From Mycosarcoma maydis (lineage: Eukaryota; Basidiomycota; Ustilaginomycetes; Ustilaginales): a DNA stretch of 64,000 nt. The first letter of the stretch is position 1. Each line of letters opens with the position of its first letter. The DNA is taken from positions 558,001-622,000 of the forward strand of contig NC_026482.1 in NCBI RefSeq assembly GCF_000328475.2, read 5' to 3'. A model generated the notes under the pieces. That model saw nothing but the letters and a program-made list of their open reading frames with translations, did not search any database and was not told where the DNA came from. Positions 29,241 to 38,472 of this stretch are shown one piece after another. Both the position numbers and the translations under genes were made by a program.

Positions 29241-30422
29241 ATGTGACTGCAACGATGGAGGCGAGTCCGGTGCTCTATCATGGTCATAAAATGATGGAAC
29301 CACAGGGTCACTCGGGTCCAGGTTACCCAGGGTACCAATGGAGCTTGCCCCCACCTTTCGTTTCTTTGAACCGTCTTGTCTTTTTGTTGCTCTTCCTGCA
29401 CTTCCTGAACCTGCAACTTCATCGGTACCTTGCTTTGCACCAGCATTCGGAATTCCTCGTGCATTGGCGCCATTCGAGTCTAAAGTAGCATCTCGCGTGG
29501 TGTGAAGTGTAGACCCATCCGAGCCTCGCATAGACATACAGTAATGCTGCAAATCGAACGGCGGCTCGTCTGCCCATCCCTTGACAATGTGAAGAGGACA
29601 ATCAGCTCGGACTGCCAGTGTCAACTTGTTTTCGCAGTAATCCTGGAATTCTGCAATAGCAGCTTCGAGCTCTGGATCGATCGACGCGTCCGCTTCAACG
29701 ATGGTCGAGGATCCAAACGGTCGTGCTGACAAACGTTGCGGTCCAGTGTCAAGCCGACCTGACGACGCTGGTGGACCTTCCGACTGTGTGTCGTCGGGAA
29801 GTGCAACCAAGGGATCGTCCGGATCGATCACGCCGCCTCTCCTTACCAATCCGCCTTTGTCAGTGCTCGGTGCAGCAGGCGCTTTCGCGTCAGCATTCGC
29901 TTCCTTGGGCTGGCCAAGTTTGGCGCTCGGCGCCTTGTCCAGGCTCTTATCCTTGGTGTCCTTGCTTGATTGGCCGTGATCAGCTCCAGCCTGCTGATTC
30001 TCGACGCCTTTCTTCGACCTTACGGCATCGCACCTCTGACATGTGGGCAACGCAACGTGACAGTTGATATGCTTCGTACTCTCAAATGCCACCAGCGTGT
30101 TGCACCATGCAATCGCCTTGTTTGTGTTCTCCGGATGGTAGAGCACCACGACACTGTCTCCCGTTCCCGTTCGCACTTTGGCTGCTGCTGCTGCTGCATT
30201 GAGCGATGTGTACGCCTCTTTCTTAGGCTGGACTCCACGCGGCTTGTTGGGAGGATCGGGTTGCGAGGAAAGACAGTAGGTGAAGTTGCGAATCGCAAGC
30301 CAGCCAAAACTGGTGGCTTGCAAGTACATCGGATCTTCCAGCCCTACCTGCGCCTGCACAGGGCTCAGATAGGCCAGCAAGGAGAGCAAGCCGAACGCTG
30401 TCCAGCGGGTGGCTGTCGTCAT
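29130..30422 (-). CDS. secreted protein with Kex2-type sites and repeated DPxDP peptides
   Basis: 430 residues. The signal peptide (hydrophobic TAFGLLSLLAYLSPVQA) cuts after about residue 24. The N-terminal part holds two Cys-rich patches (YCLSSQ, and C-x-x-C in PTCQRCDA). Dibasic sites are LVRR-GG near residue 190, TKRQ, and SKKRK near residue 350. Two related peptides follow the first and last: VIDPDDPLVALPDD and GNLDPSDPVVPSFYD. The tail is a Pro/Gln repeat (units like QPPQPPQPQ). Maturation by Kex2 in the Golgi would release several peptides, as described for smut repellents. Function unknown; no domain recognised. It is adjacent to another secreted gene on the same strand. Confidence 0.72.
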   Translation of the reverse strand: MTTATRWTAFGLLSLLAYLSPVQAQVGLEDPMYLQATSFGWLAIRNFTYCLSSQPDPPNKPRGVQPKKEAYTSLNAAAAAAKVRTGTGDSVVVLYHPENTNKAIAWCNTLVAFESTKHINCHVALPTCQRCDAVRSKKGVENQQAGADHGQSSKDTKDKSLDKAPSAKLGQPKEANADAKAPAAPSTDKGGLVRRGGVIDPDDPLVALPDDTQSEGPPASSGRLDTGPQRLSARPFGSSTIVEADASIDPELEAAIAEFQDYCENKLTLAVRADCPLHIVKGWADEPPFDLQHYCMSMRGSDGSTLHTTRDATLDSNGANARGIPNAGAKQGTDEVAGSGSAGRATKRQDGSKKRKVGASSIGTLGNLDPSDPVVPSFYDHDRAPDSPPSLQSHTKPQQQPPQALPQAIQPRQPPQPPQPQPPQQQSQPS

Positions 30423-30983
30423 CTCGGATTGTAGAAATCACGTTGAGGAGATAGCACGAGAAAGCAGGGCAGGATGATAGGAAACGTTGGAGATACAGAG
30501 AAAGCCAAGCAAACACCAGGGCATCCAAGGCAGACTCAAGTTTAAGACGTGTTCGCAGGCGTTCAGTAGCAAATGAAGTCAAATGAAGTACTACACTGTA
30601 CTCACGACTGAACAATAACGGGGCTGCCCACCCAATCACCACTGAGAAGTCACAAATGAGCTCGCTCGTTTTTGAAACGATTTCAAGTGTTGCAGCAACA
30701 CTAGATGGGTTCAATCACAGCAAACATGGTCATGTCTGTAGCACCACCTTCACTTCTGCGTACGTACAAAGCACAGGATAAAGGCTGGTGGACGGTATGA
30801 AAAAGGCATAACGTCTCCCCTAGTGATCGGATTCAACACGCACGACGACCAGCGTAATTAGTCTATTGCGTTTGCGCGATTCTGCAGAGACAAGGTGATA
30901 GATAGTAGAAAGCATTGCTCAACGAAAACAAGTGTTTGTGAAACGCTCACATCTGCGCCAAAATCCCACTCGTGACTGCTACT
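30423..30983. other. intergenic, no gene seen
   Basis: Promoter side of the 430-residue secreted protein and 3' flank of the small secreted protein. No feature beyond a CTCACGACT word near 30601. Confidence 0.5.
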
Positions 30984-31457
30984 TTACGTCGTCGGCCCAA
31001 ATTTATACTCTCCAGAAGCAGACTGGTGATCAGCAACAGAATACTCCGCTTCCCTACTGTTACCATGGCTATCGCCATACCTGTACGAGCCGACTGCATT
31101 TCTCTGCCTGTCGTACGTGAACTCGCCTTCTCCTTGCACCTGAGCCGGAAGTCTATGTAGTCCTCCGTGTTTTCGCGAATTCTTGTTGATGGCTAAGATG
31201 ATATTCTTGGTGGTGATGTTTTGTTGCTCTGTGCGCTCGTGAATCTGTTCAGACGAATCGTGAACCCGAGGAAACTCGAACAGCTCGATGCTGTCTTCAG
31301 CACCTTGCGCGATCTCCTCTTCAAATTGCCTAGACTTGATCTTGTGCTTCTGCTTGCCAATGGCAGAGGACGAACGAAACGATTGTAGAGGATGAGCAGA
31401 CACGTGGACAAGACAGAGTATGACGAGGAGCAGTGAAACGAAGGTGGTGAAGAGCAT
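30984..31457 (-). CDS. small secreted protein, Gly/Tyr-rich tail (candidate effector)
   Basis: 157 residues from ATG 31457. A clear signal peptide (MLFTTFVSLLLVILCLVHVS, cut at SA-HP). A basic stretch KQKHKIKSRQ follows and may be a Kex2 or related pro-site. The mature part has no cysteine. The last 45 residues repeat a short aromatic strand pattern (GEFTYD, GSYRYGD, AEYSV, GEYKFG). No known domain. The 29 in-frame codons upstream precede the signal peptide and are probably untranslated. Tandem with the secreted gene at 29130 on the same strand; no sequence similarity between them was seen. Confidence 0.7.
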   Translation of the reverse strand: MLFTTFVSLLLVILCLVHVSAHPLQSFRSSSAIGKQKHKIKSRQFEEEIAQGAEDSIELFEFPRVHDSSEQIHERTEQQNITTKNIILAINKNSRKHGGLHRLPAQVQGEGEFTYDRQRNAVGSYRYGDSHGNSREAEYSVADHQSASGEYKFGPTT

Positions 31458-32282
31458 GATGTTTTGCGAGCGAAGAAAGTAGAGGGGGACACTGTCAAAA
31501 GACTGTACGGAGCGTGTGCGCCGGGCACTAGATGTAAAGGACACTTGATCCAGCAGGCCGAGAGGCTTCTCGAGAACATCTCAGGGACTTCACTTTTATG
31601 TATTCTGAACATTCAGCCAACGAACCGCCGGCCGATCAAGCCCAAACAAACACCAACTCGATCCACAAGACACAAAACTATGAAGGGTATCCGCATCCGC
31701 TTGCGCTTTCTCCAAGGAGAGCAAGCAGCCGTCATGTCGAGAGATGCGTCCGAGGGCCGTGCCAACTCCACCAATAGCGAGTGGAAGCATTTGGGTGTCA
31801 TGACACGGGCGGGACGAAGTGATGCTCCCACCATGCTAGCCGGTGGGTTGATGGAGATGCAACGCCATCTGTACAGCCCGACACTGTACTACTCGAGACT
31901 GCAGCATCGGCACTACCACTGAGATGAAGCAGGATCTATCCTGATCGAAGGACTTCTTCCAAGTTAGACTAGTGGGCATGGCAAGCTCCAGTAGCACCGT
32001 GCACACCACTCACCACTCACACTTTGGTCAGTCACGAACGGGTCGTGAGTATTTATCTAATATTTATTAAGTTATATGAAGAATTAGATTTTGTGCTTCC
32101 ACTCCACTTTTTCATGGATTCTGTCTATCTCACACCACACACCAACACACCATAGCCCAGATAGACCGCACGGTGCGGCAGCATCACATCGCATTGCAAT
32201 CTCGCGCGCTTCAACACAGGTATAGCTAAGCAAGATCGACTCTGGCCCGACGCTTGTTCACAGGTCATCAGAGCCGCCAACG
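31458..32282. other. divergent intergenic region
   Basis: Between the small secreted protein (-) and the RGG protein (+). Short frames in it have no support. A CACTCACCACTCACACTTT stretch and GTCACGAACGGGTCGTGAGT lie at about 32008-32050. Confidence 0.5.
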
Positions 32283-32723
32283 ATGAACTCACAAGGTCAA
32301 CCAACCAGAGGACGAGGTTCGCATCATCCAGGGCACCGTGCACATCGAGCAGGAGGCGGTCGTGGCGGCAGCGGTGCACACGGACGTGGACGAGGTCGGG
32401 GTCGAGGGCGAGCTCAGAACGGTTTCCGAGGCGGTCGAGGCGCGTCCAGTCACGGTAGCATGCCGTCAGTGTCCATCGGCGATCCCTCCCTCGATCCTCA
32501 ACTCGCGCCGAGGCCACCTCATCCTGGCTATTTTGATCCCTCATTTCTCGAGAATCCCTGGTACGACCTCGAGGCTAAACAGGGGATCCCGCATCTCAAA
32601 GATATCGTATCCGGCTGTCCTCAACAGGCACAGCAAGGTCGAGTCCAAGACCAAGTGCAAGATTTGATTCAACAACCTTCTGATACTGCTCCAACGCCTC
32701 TCACAAACGACGGAACCACTTAG
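32283..32723 (+). CDS. RGG-rich protein with TTDN1/MPLKIP-like motif
   Basis: 146 residues. The N-terminal 60 are an RGG/GRGR box (GRGRGRGRGRAQNGFRGGRG), typical of RNA-binding disordered tails. Then comes a short conserved-looking block, GYFDPSFLENPWYDLEAKQG. The pattern Tyr-Phe-x-Pro-Ser-(Met/Phe)-Leu-Glu-(Asp/Asn)-Pro-Trp is what I recall from the C-terminal region of human TTDN1 (MPLKIP), a nuclear protein that binds the lariat debranching enzyme. The rest is Gln/Pro-rich. The similarity is short and rests on memory, so the assignment is tentative; the gene itself looks real from its length and composition. Confidence 0.6.
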   Translation: MNSQGQPTRGRGSHHPGHRAHRAGGGRGGSGAHGRGRGRGRGRAQNGFRGGRGASSHGSMPSVSIGDPSLDPQLAPRPPHPGYFDPSFLENPWYDLEAKQGIPHLKDIVSGCPQQAQQGRVQDQVQDLIQQPSDTAPTPLTNDGTT

Positions 32724-33075
32724 CATACGATCGCTGCAACGCATCGTACTGAATGCTCAGGTGTGAGCCCACGTAGAAATGTTTTTCGCATTGCGGGCTT
32801 ATCCATGGCATCTCTGTCACGCACTCCAATCGAGTTCGCGCGCAGCTTTGCCCAACGCCCAGATGGTAAAGCTGAATTTGTAGTTCGGGTACGAGATGGC
32901 ACCTGTCGAATAGCAGCCCAGATAAGGTCAGGTCAGCTCAGGTCAGCTCAGCTCGGACTCTATCCGGTATCTCAACATCTGCGGTCGCAACGAGGATACT
33001 CACAGTTCCTGCAGTATCAGCCATCGGATCGTCGCGCAAAAGAGAGCACAACGAGCGAATGGTAACGTCAGCAAG
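32724..33075. other. intergenic, convergent
   Basis: Holds the short tandem repeat at 32924-32955 and no gene. Confidence 0.5.
32924..32955. repeat. GGTCAGCTCA short tandem repeat
   Basis: About three imperfect copies of a GGTCAGCTCA unit between two convergent genes. Confidence 0.7.
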
Positions 33076-35275
33076 CTAGCCTTGATCTCGCAAGGTATCA
33101 CGAATCTCCCACTGTGTGGTTCCATACCTGTTGAAAATGCCTTCGATCTGTTCTTGCGCCCATGAACCATCGGCAAGTTGACGATCCATGATGACTTTGA
33201 CGGCTTTCCTGATGCGGTCCTTTTGGGGATATTTGGCGTGTAGCAGTGTGATGATCACCCAAGCTGTTTGCACCACTTGCGACTTGTTCGCAGGTGTATA
33301 TACTCCCGTTTCGCACGACTGCAAATAAATTACAATGAAAGCGGAAAAGAGAGCTGGTCAGCTCACCTGTCTGGTCTGCTTTGCAATCGTGGTCCTGCAA
33401 ACTCACCTTGTACGTCTCACCCCATCCACCATCATGCATCTGTTTGCTCTCGAGAAACTTGCACGCTTTCCTGATTGCCTCACTGTTGTCGTACGTGTGA
33501 CCGGCCAACATCAAGCTTTCCACGGCGAACATGGTAGCATACGTGAAGCAGATCGCCCACGAGCCGAACCAGCTCCCATCGTCCCTCTGCGCACGTAGAA
33601 TGTACTTGACAGCACTATCGACGCACTTGCTAATGTCGTCTTTACGGTAGTCGTCGATCTTGGTGAATTTGAGCAGCGCAGTGACCACGGAAGTGGTGCA
33701 TTCGGGATAGGCATACTCGATCATAATGTCGCCAAACACTTCGGCCGGATTGATGAGTTCGAGCAATGCGGGACCGTTGATGGTTTCGTACGATGCAAAG
33801 CCACCTCCTGGATTTTGCATGGTGAGCAGCAAATCAATGGAATCATGCATGCGTTCTCGAGAGACTTGTTTCGACAGATAGGGCACGGATTCTTGCAGCA
33901 TGATGACAGCTTTTAAACCTTCAGCCGTGCAATCCGATACCACGTAGCCTTGCTCCTTTGTCGAGAAAGGCCAAGCACCCTTGGTAGCGAAACGATAGCA
34001 TGTTTTGAAATGCTTGGGATTGTCGCGGATCTGACATTCATCGAGCCAGTCGAGCAACTTTTGTGTGAGCTGACGATTCTCTTGGGCTGCAGCAAGCCCG
34101 GAATCCACCATGGCCTGGGCAATGAAGGATGTGTCCCAGAGTTGACTACCGTTGGTTCCAGTCATCATCATGCCCTCGGGACCGATCCACATGAAATCCT
34201 TAAGCTTTTCGCGATGCATTCGCATGGCGTGGCTATCGTGACCCTCGACCTCCCAGCGTGCTACGTAGTTGAGCATCTTGTTGACCGGACCGAGGCATTG
34301 GTAGGACGTGTTTTCGTCTTCGAGCACGAGCAGCTCGTAGGCGCGCTTGATGCCTGCTCTCCTCAATGGAGGGATGTGACAGTTGTCGTAGGCGCCGACG
34401 AGCGCCATGAGCGTCTTGAGCGTCTTGGTGTGCGGGTAGAAGATGTCGACCGATGCAATGTTGCCTCTCTGCGCTGGCCAGTTGATCGACTCGTACGGTT
34501 CAACATACAGCTCTTGCCTCAACGATTCGATCAACGGATCGATCTCGGCTTTGAACTTTCGACCCCACAGATAGCCCATGGGGATGTAGACCATTCGAGT
34601 GTGGATCCACCACCTCCATGGATGGATCGGCAGCCAATCGGGCAACAACCACAGCTCGGGTGGGATGGGGTTCATGCCCTCCCATTCATAGCAGTTGAGG
34701 ATCGCCAACCAGAGCTTACCCCACGAAGGGATGCCTGTTGCACCGCCGAGCTTGTGCAGCGTACCGCGCGCCTTGACCATCATCGGATGGTCTGCGGACA
34801 CGCCGATGAGACGCAGCACGGTGTAGTTGAGAGCAGTACCAAAGACGGTGGAACAGCCTTCGATGTGAATACCCCAGCCGCCATCCGCCTTGTCGGCGCG
34901 GTTCCAGAGGTATCGAGCAATCTCAATCTTCCATTCTTCGGGGATAGGCGTCTTAGTGGCGTACATGCCGATGATGATGCCTGGTAGAAGAAACATGGGT
35001 CCACCGTATTCGCCTGCCCAGTGGCCATCGGAAGACTGGAGGTGGCGGTAGAACGAGAGACCGTTCCTGGCAGTATCGAGCGGTGTTTTGGCCTTTGGAA
35101 GCTCCGGTAGATCTGTGGCGAGACCGAGCCAGTACTTGTCTTCGACGGATTGCGGCCACGCCTTGCATTCAGCATCATCGCGAAGATAGTGCCAGACGTG
35201 GCGACCACCGTCCGAAACTCGAAGCCTCCATCGAGACAGATCGGTCTTGCCGAGGGGAGGGCTTGTGGTGGTCAT
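33076..35275 (-). CDS. ERG7: lanosterol synthase (oxidosqualene cyclase)
   Basis: Exons 35275-33407 and 33318-33076 with an 88-base intron (GTGAGT...TTGCAG); 703 residues. The splice joins GGWGETYK to [10 protein letters not shown], restoring the C-terminal QW region ending FNRYGTTQW. Motifs: the acid motif SDCTAEG with catalytic Asp near residue 446, QW-type repeats ([22 protein letters not shown]), and the substrate-channel region. The enzyme cyclises 2,3-oxidosqualene to lanosterol, the first sterol of ergosterol synthesis, on the ER or lipid droplets. Its length is near the family norm (about 730), so no large part is missing. Smuts make their squalene-derived sterol by this single enzyme. 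Confidence 0.96.
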
Positions 35276-35520
35276 TATCTGCGTAAAGGTAGGCGTGAGA
35301 ATGCGTTGATGGCCGAGAACAAGTGCGTAGGAGATGGTGTCGGGAGCGAGTCAAGATGGCGAGCGCCCTTGTTTTCAAGACAGGATGCAAGATCGTCGGC
35401 CTTCCTAGCAGAAACAGCTCCGGGCGTTGCGCTACAGTCTTTTGAGCGAACTCAAGCGTAGTGATGAGGCGAGGCAGTCAAGCCCACGTCGACGAAAGAG
35501 AGCGAGCGATGAGACAAGCC

Positions 35521-35553
35521 CTGATCATGGTCATCACGCATGGTCATGATCAG
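35521..35553. repeat. 9-bp perfect inverted repeat upstream of ERG7
   Basis: CTGATCATG and CATGATCAG separated by 15 bases; the arms continue inward with partial pairing. It lies about 245 bases upstream of the ERG7 start codon. Confidence 0.65.
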
Positions 35554-35670
35554 AGTCATACGTTCGTAGACATTTTTGTGATTCACGTGATTTGCCGCCA
35601 AGTCTGCCAACTGGAATGAAAAGTCGTTAGACACGAGAGTCAGTTGCGTGAATCACCATGCGCCGTGCAC

Positions 35671-35740
35671 GCACTCACGACTCACGACTCACACTCGTGA
35701 CTCGTGACTGTGACTGACAAGAGTCGTGAGTGTGCGTGAT
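35671..35740. repeat. ACTCACGACT variant array
   Basis: Repeats of CACGACT on one side and CGTGACT / CGTGAGT on the other, giving an overall inverted layout. Here the core TCACGA is flanked by GACT/AGTC in place of AATT. Confidence 0.75.
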
Positions 35741-35876
35741 ACTACTTTGCGCAGCACCAACACAGCGCGCCAGCCGCCCGTCGTGCGTGGCTCCATGCTG
35801 TGCCCAAGATGTGCGCTTGTTAGATCACTCTCCAATTGTTTCACATTCGTGATTTGTTACAAGCGTGAAGGTGTGC

Positions 35877-35915
35877 ATTCACGATTCGTGATACGTGATT
35901 CGTGATTCGTGATTT
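35877..35915. repeat. ATTCGTG array
   Basis: ATTCACGATTCGTGA, then ATACGTG, then two tandem ATTCGTG units. Part of the same dispersed family. Confidence 0.8.
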
Positions 35916-36903
35916 TGACGTGTGACGCACAGACACTCGTGACTTGTGAAGAAAACGTTAGACATCATCCTCACCATCGTATCATTATCAGCTCGGAATT
36001 CTCAAACGGATAACCTACATCTACGCGCGCGCATTCTTGCCCATCAAGGTGGCGCATTCAGAAACACCGCACTGTTTCGGACTTGGACGGTGGTGCTCAA
36101 GGATCAACACACACGGTGGTTCTTGCGGAATCGACAGCCATGGTACGTCTCGCGGTGACGATTTTCTGCCTTGAACTTGACTGACCTGCGGACGACGCGT
36201 TTTTGGCTTGCCCGCTACCGCTGAATCGGACGACGTACTGAAAGTCGGCGCTGTTCAACTTTCACTCGCTCCTGAGAGTGGTGCTGCTCATCATTTGCAC
36301 CTGCACATATGTTCGCGCTACCGCACCAGCGTTGATCGATCGCAACAAGGAAGGGTGAGTCGCTTGGCCCAGCAAGTACTTCCAATCTTCAAGCTGTTCT
36401 TAGACGGACGAGCTGATCTTGACTGATGCCTCGCCTCTTGTTCTTGGACGTTGCAGCTTCCTCGGCGTGTTCTTCAAAGGTGCCCGTATCGGTAGGTATC
36501 CCTTCCCACCCCGATCGGAAGCCGTATCCCAGTAACGTAACGGCCTGGCTGACCCTCGTCATGTTACATTTCAAAATTACCTATCATGCGCAACTCTCCA
36601 CCTGGCTACTTTCGTACAACAGGCGAACGCCTGAGCCCATACGTCTCATTAGCGTGTCTCGTCATGGCCGTGTACGAAGTCGTATAGGCTAACAGTCTCA
36701 TCTGCACATGTATCATCCTTCTCCAACGCTATCAGCATCTACGTGGCACGAACACATTCATGGCACACCGCATCCAGGCTTGCCTTTCTGACTTGTTTCG
36801 GCGCATGGTAAAAACACTCTGAAGAGCAACAGCCCCGACGTTTCCAGTGAGAAAGGCATCAAATCAGCAAGACACACGGCAAACCCAGTTGAGCAGAGTA
36901 AAA

Positions 36904-37985
36904 TCAAGCCTTGCTCTCGCGATCCTTGCTCATGCCATCCTGGATCCACTTGCTTGCCAGCGCCGCCTTTTCGTTGGCCTCTTTGAGGTGCACTTCGAAG
37001 AAGTCGTTGCTGCGCATTTTCTCGACCCAATCCGTGTTACCGTTGGGGACCTTCATTCCCTCGCGCACGGCGGGTCTGTTCCAGTTTCGGTCGATGTAGT
37101 CCTTGACGCTCTGGGGGACATCTTCATCCTTGAGACTGTATTTGTTGGCGGAACAAAAGGTGATGGTCAGGTGTCAGCTGGCAAAGGGCGCAGGATAGAC
37201 ATGGCGGTACGGTCCAACTCACCCAGCCCATTTATAGTACTGCAGCCAAGGGTACGCGTTGATATCGGCAATCGAGTACTTGTCTCCCACGAGCCAGTCA
37301 TGGTGTTTGAGTCGAGAGTCGAGCACTTGGTAGAGACGTTTAGTTTCCGTAACGTAGCGCGACTTGCCGTACGGGATGTCTTCCGGTGCGTAGCGGACAA
37401 AGTGGTTCGCTTGACCTGCAGACACAAACGAGATGGACAATAGACACAGAAGCTTGTCAGTAACGAGGTTGGTCGGGTTCTGACGCATGCAGGCGAGAGA
37501 TTTACCTTGCATCGGCCCTGCCAATGGGAAAAAAGAAAGCAATCGACCACAAGTAAAAAAAAAAACAGTATCAATCGGTCAGTCAACTTGGACTTTGATA
37601 TCTCTCCTTTGAACCTTGTCGACTACGCACCGACGCCGCCATGGATAAAGAACATCCAGCTGAGCACCTCGCTCCTCTTATCCACACCATCGCCATTGTC
37701 GGACCAGCTGAAGATGTGCTTGGGATCGTAGTGTTTTTCCAAGTACAAGATGATCGAAGCAGTCTCAAAAACGCAGTGATCGGCACGGTTGGGATCCTTG
37801 AGAGCGGGAATGCGTCCGTTCGGATTGATCTTGAGGAACCATTCCTCCTTCTGTTCGTTTTTCCCCAGAGAAATGCTGTGGTAGTCGACCTTGAAGTCGG
37901 GGTAGACTGCTTTGAGCTCCTCGGTGAAGTTGGACACCTTTTGTCCGTTGGGCGTTCCCGCCGTGTAGAGGATGAGTGGCTGCAT
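36904..37985 (-). CDS. Ure2/YfcG-like glutathione S-transferase
   Basis: Four exons: 37985-37631, 37517-37506, 37415-37223 and 37135-36904; 263 residues. The introns are 113, 90 and 87 bases. The 12-base second exon restores the family sequence [20 protein letters not shown]; without it the frame is lost. The N-terminal thioredoxin-like part has [19 protein letters not shown] and the Glu-Thr-Ala-Ser glutathione site ([10 protein letters not shown]). The C-terminal helical domain has [17 protein letters not shown]. This is the nu/Ure2-like class known from YfcG and fungal GSTs with disulfide-bond reductase or conjugation activity. Cytosolic. A nitrogen-regulatory role such as yeast Ure2 cannot be assumed. 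Confidence 0.9.
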
Positions 37986-38472
37986 GATTGTGCAAAAGTG
38001 GCAAGCGATTGGTGTTGCTGGGAGTCGTGAATGGTCTCTCAAAGATGTGACATGTCGAGACGATAGAGACCAGCGGTCAGCGATTAGGGTTAAGAGTTAG
38101 CTTCTTTCGAAACCCCCCGGCTATGCATCGCCAAGCTCGTTCGGAGATAATCGTGAATGTGGCATGCTGAACCAGCGCAGCGTCACAGGCTCACTTAAGC
38201 ACGTTGTTGCACAGAAGCTTTCCATGTCGTGCGTGCAAAAACCACGAATTCGTGATTCGTGATTCGTGATTGTGGAGGGAAGCACGTCGTGGCCCGTGCC
38301 AATCCACACTTGACACTCTGTGATTCTCTTAAGTCCCACCGTCCCTCGTGCCTTGCCCGATGCATGTTTCCACTTGAGATTCGTGCTCAACACACACACA
38401 CCTACACACACGTAAGATAGCTTTGGGGTATCATGAATCGCCTCTTCTGGAAAACTATATCAACTGGCCCGA
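37986..38472. other. intergenic with repeat array
   Basis: GST promoter side and 3' flank of SUA5. Holds the array at 38243-38271 and an ACACACAC run near 38391-38410. Confidence 0.55.
38243..38271. repeat. ATTCGTG array
   Basis: An inverted CACGAATT followed by three tandem ATTCGTG-type units. Confidence 0.8.

Larger units (their letters stand above)
35276..36903. other. 1.6-kb gene-poor region, ERG7 promoter side
   Basis: Contains an inverted repeat (35521-35553), two dense arrays of the TCACGA family (35671-35740 and 35877-35915) and short unrecognised frames at 36208-36574. Confidence 0.55.

Noticed and set aside
36208..36574. Short frames on both strands near 36.3 kb
   Set aside because: Possible splice sites exist, but no family or consistent model was found.
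38080..38100. GATTAGGGTTAAG, telomere-like TTAGGG
   Set aside because: A single copy only, no array; chance occurrence is likely.
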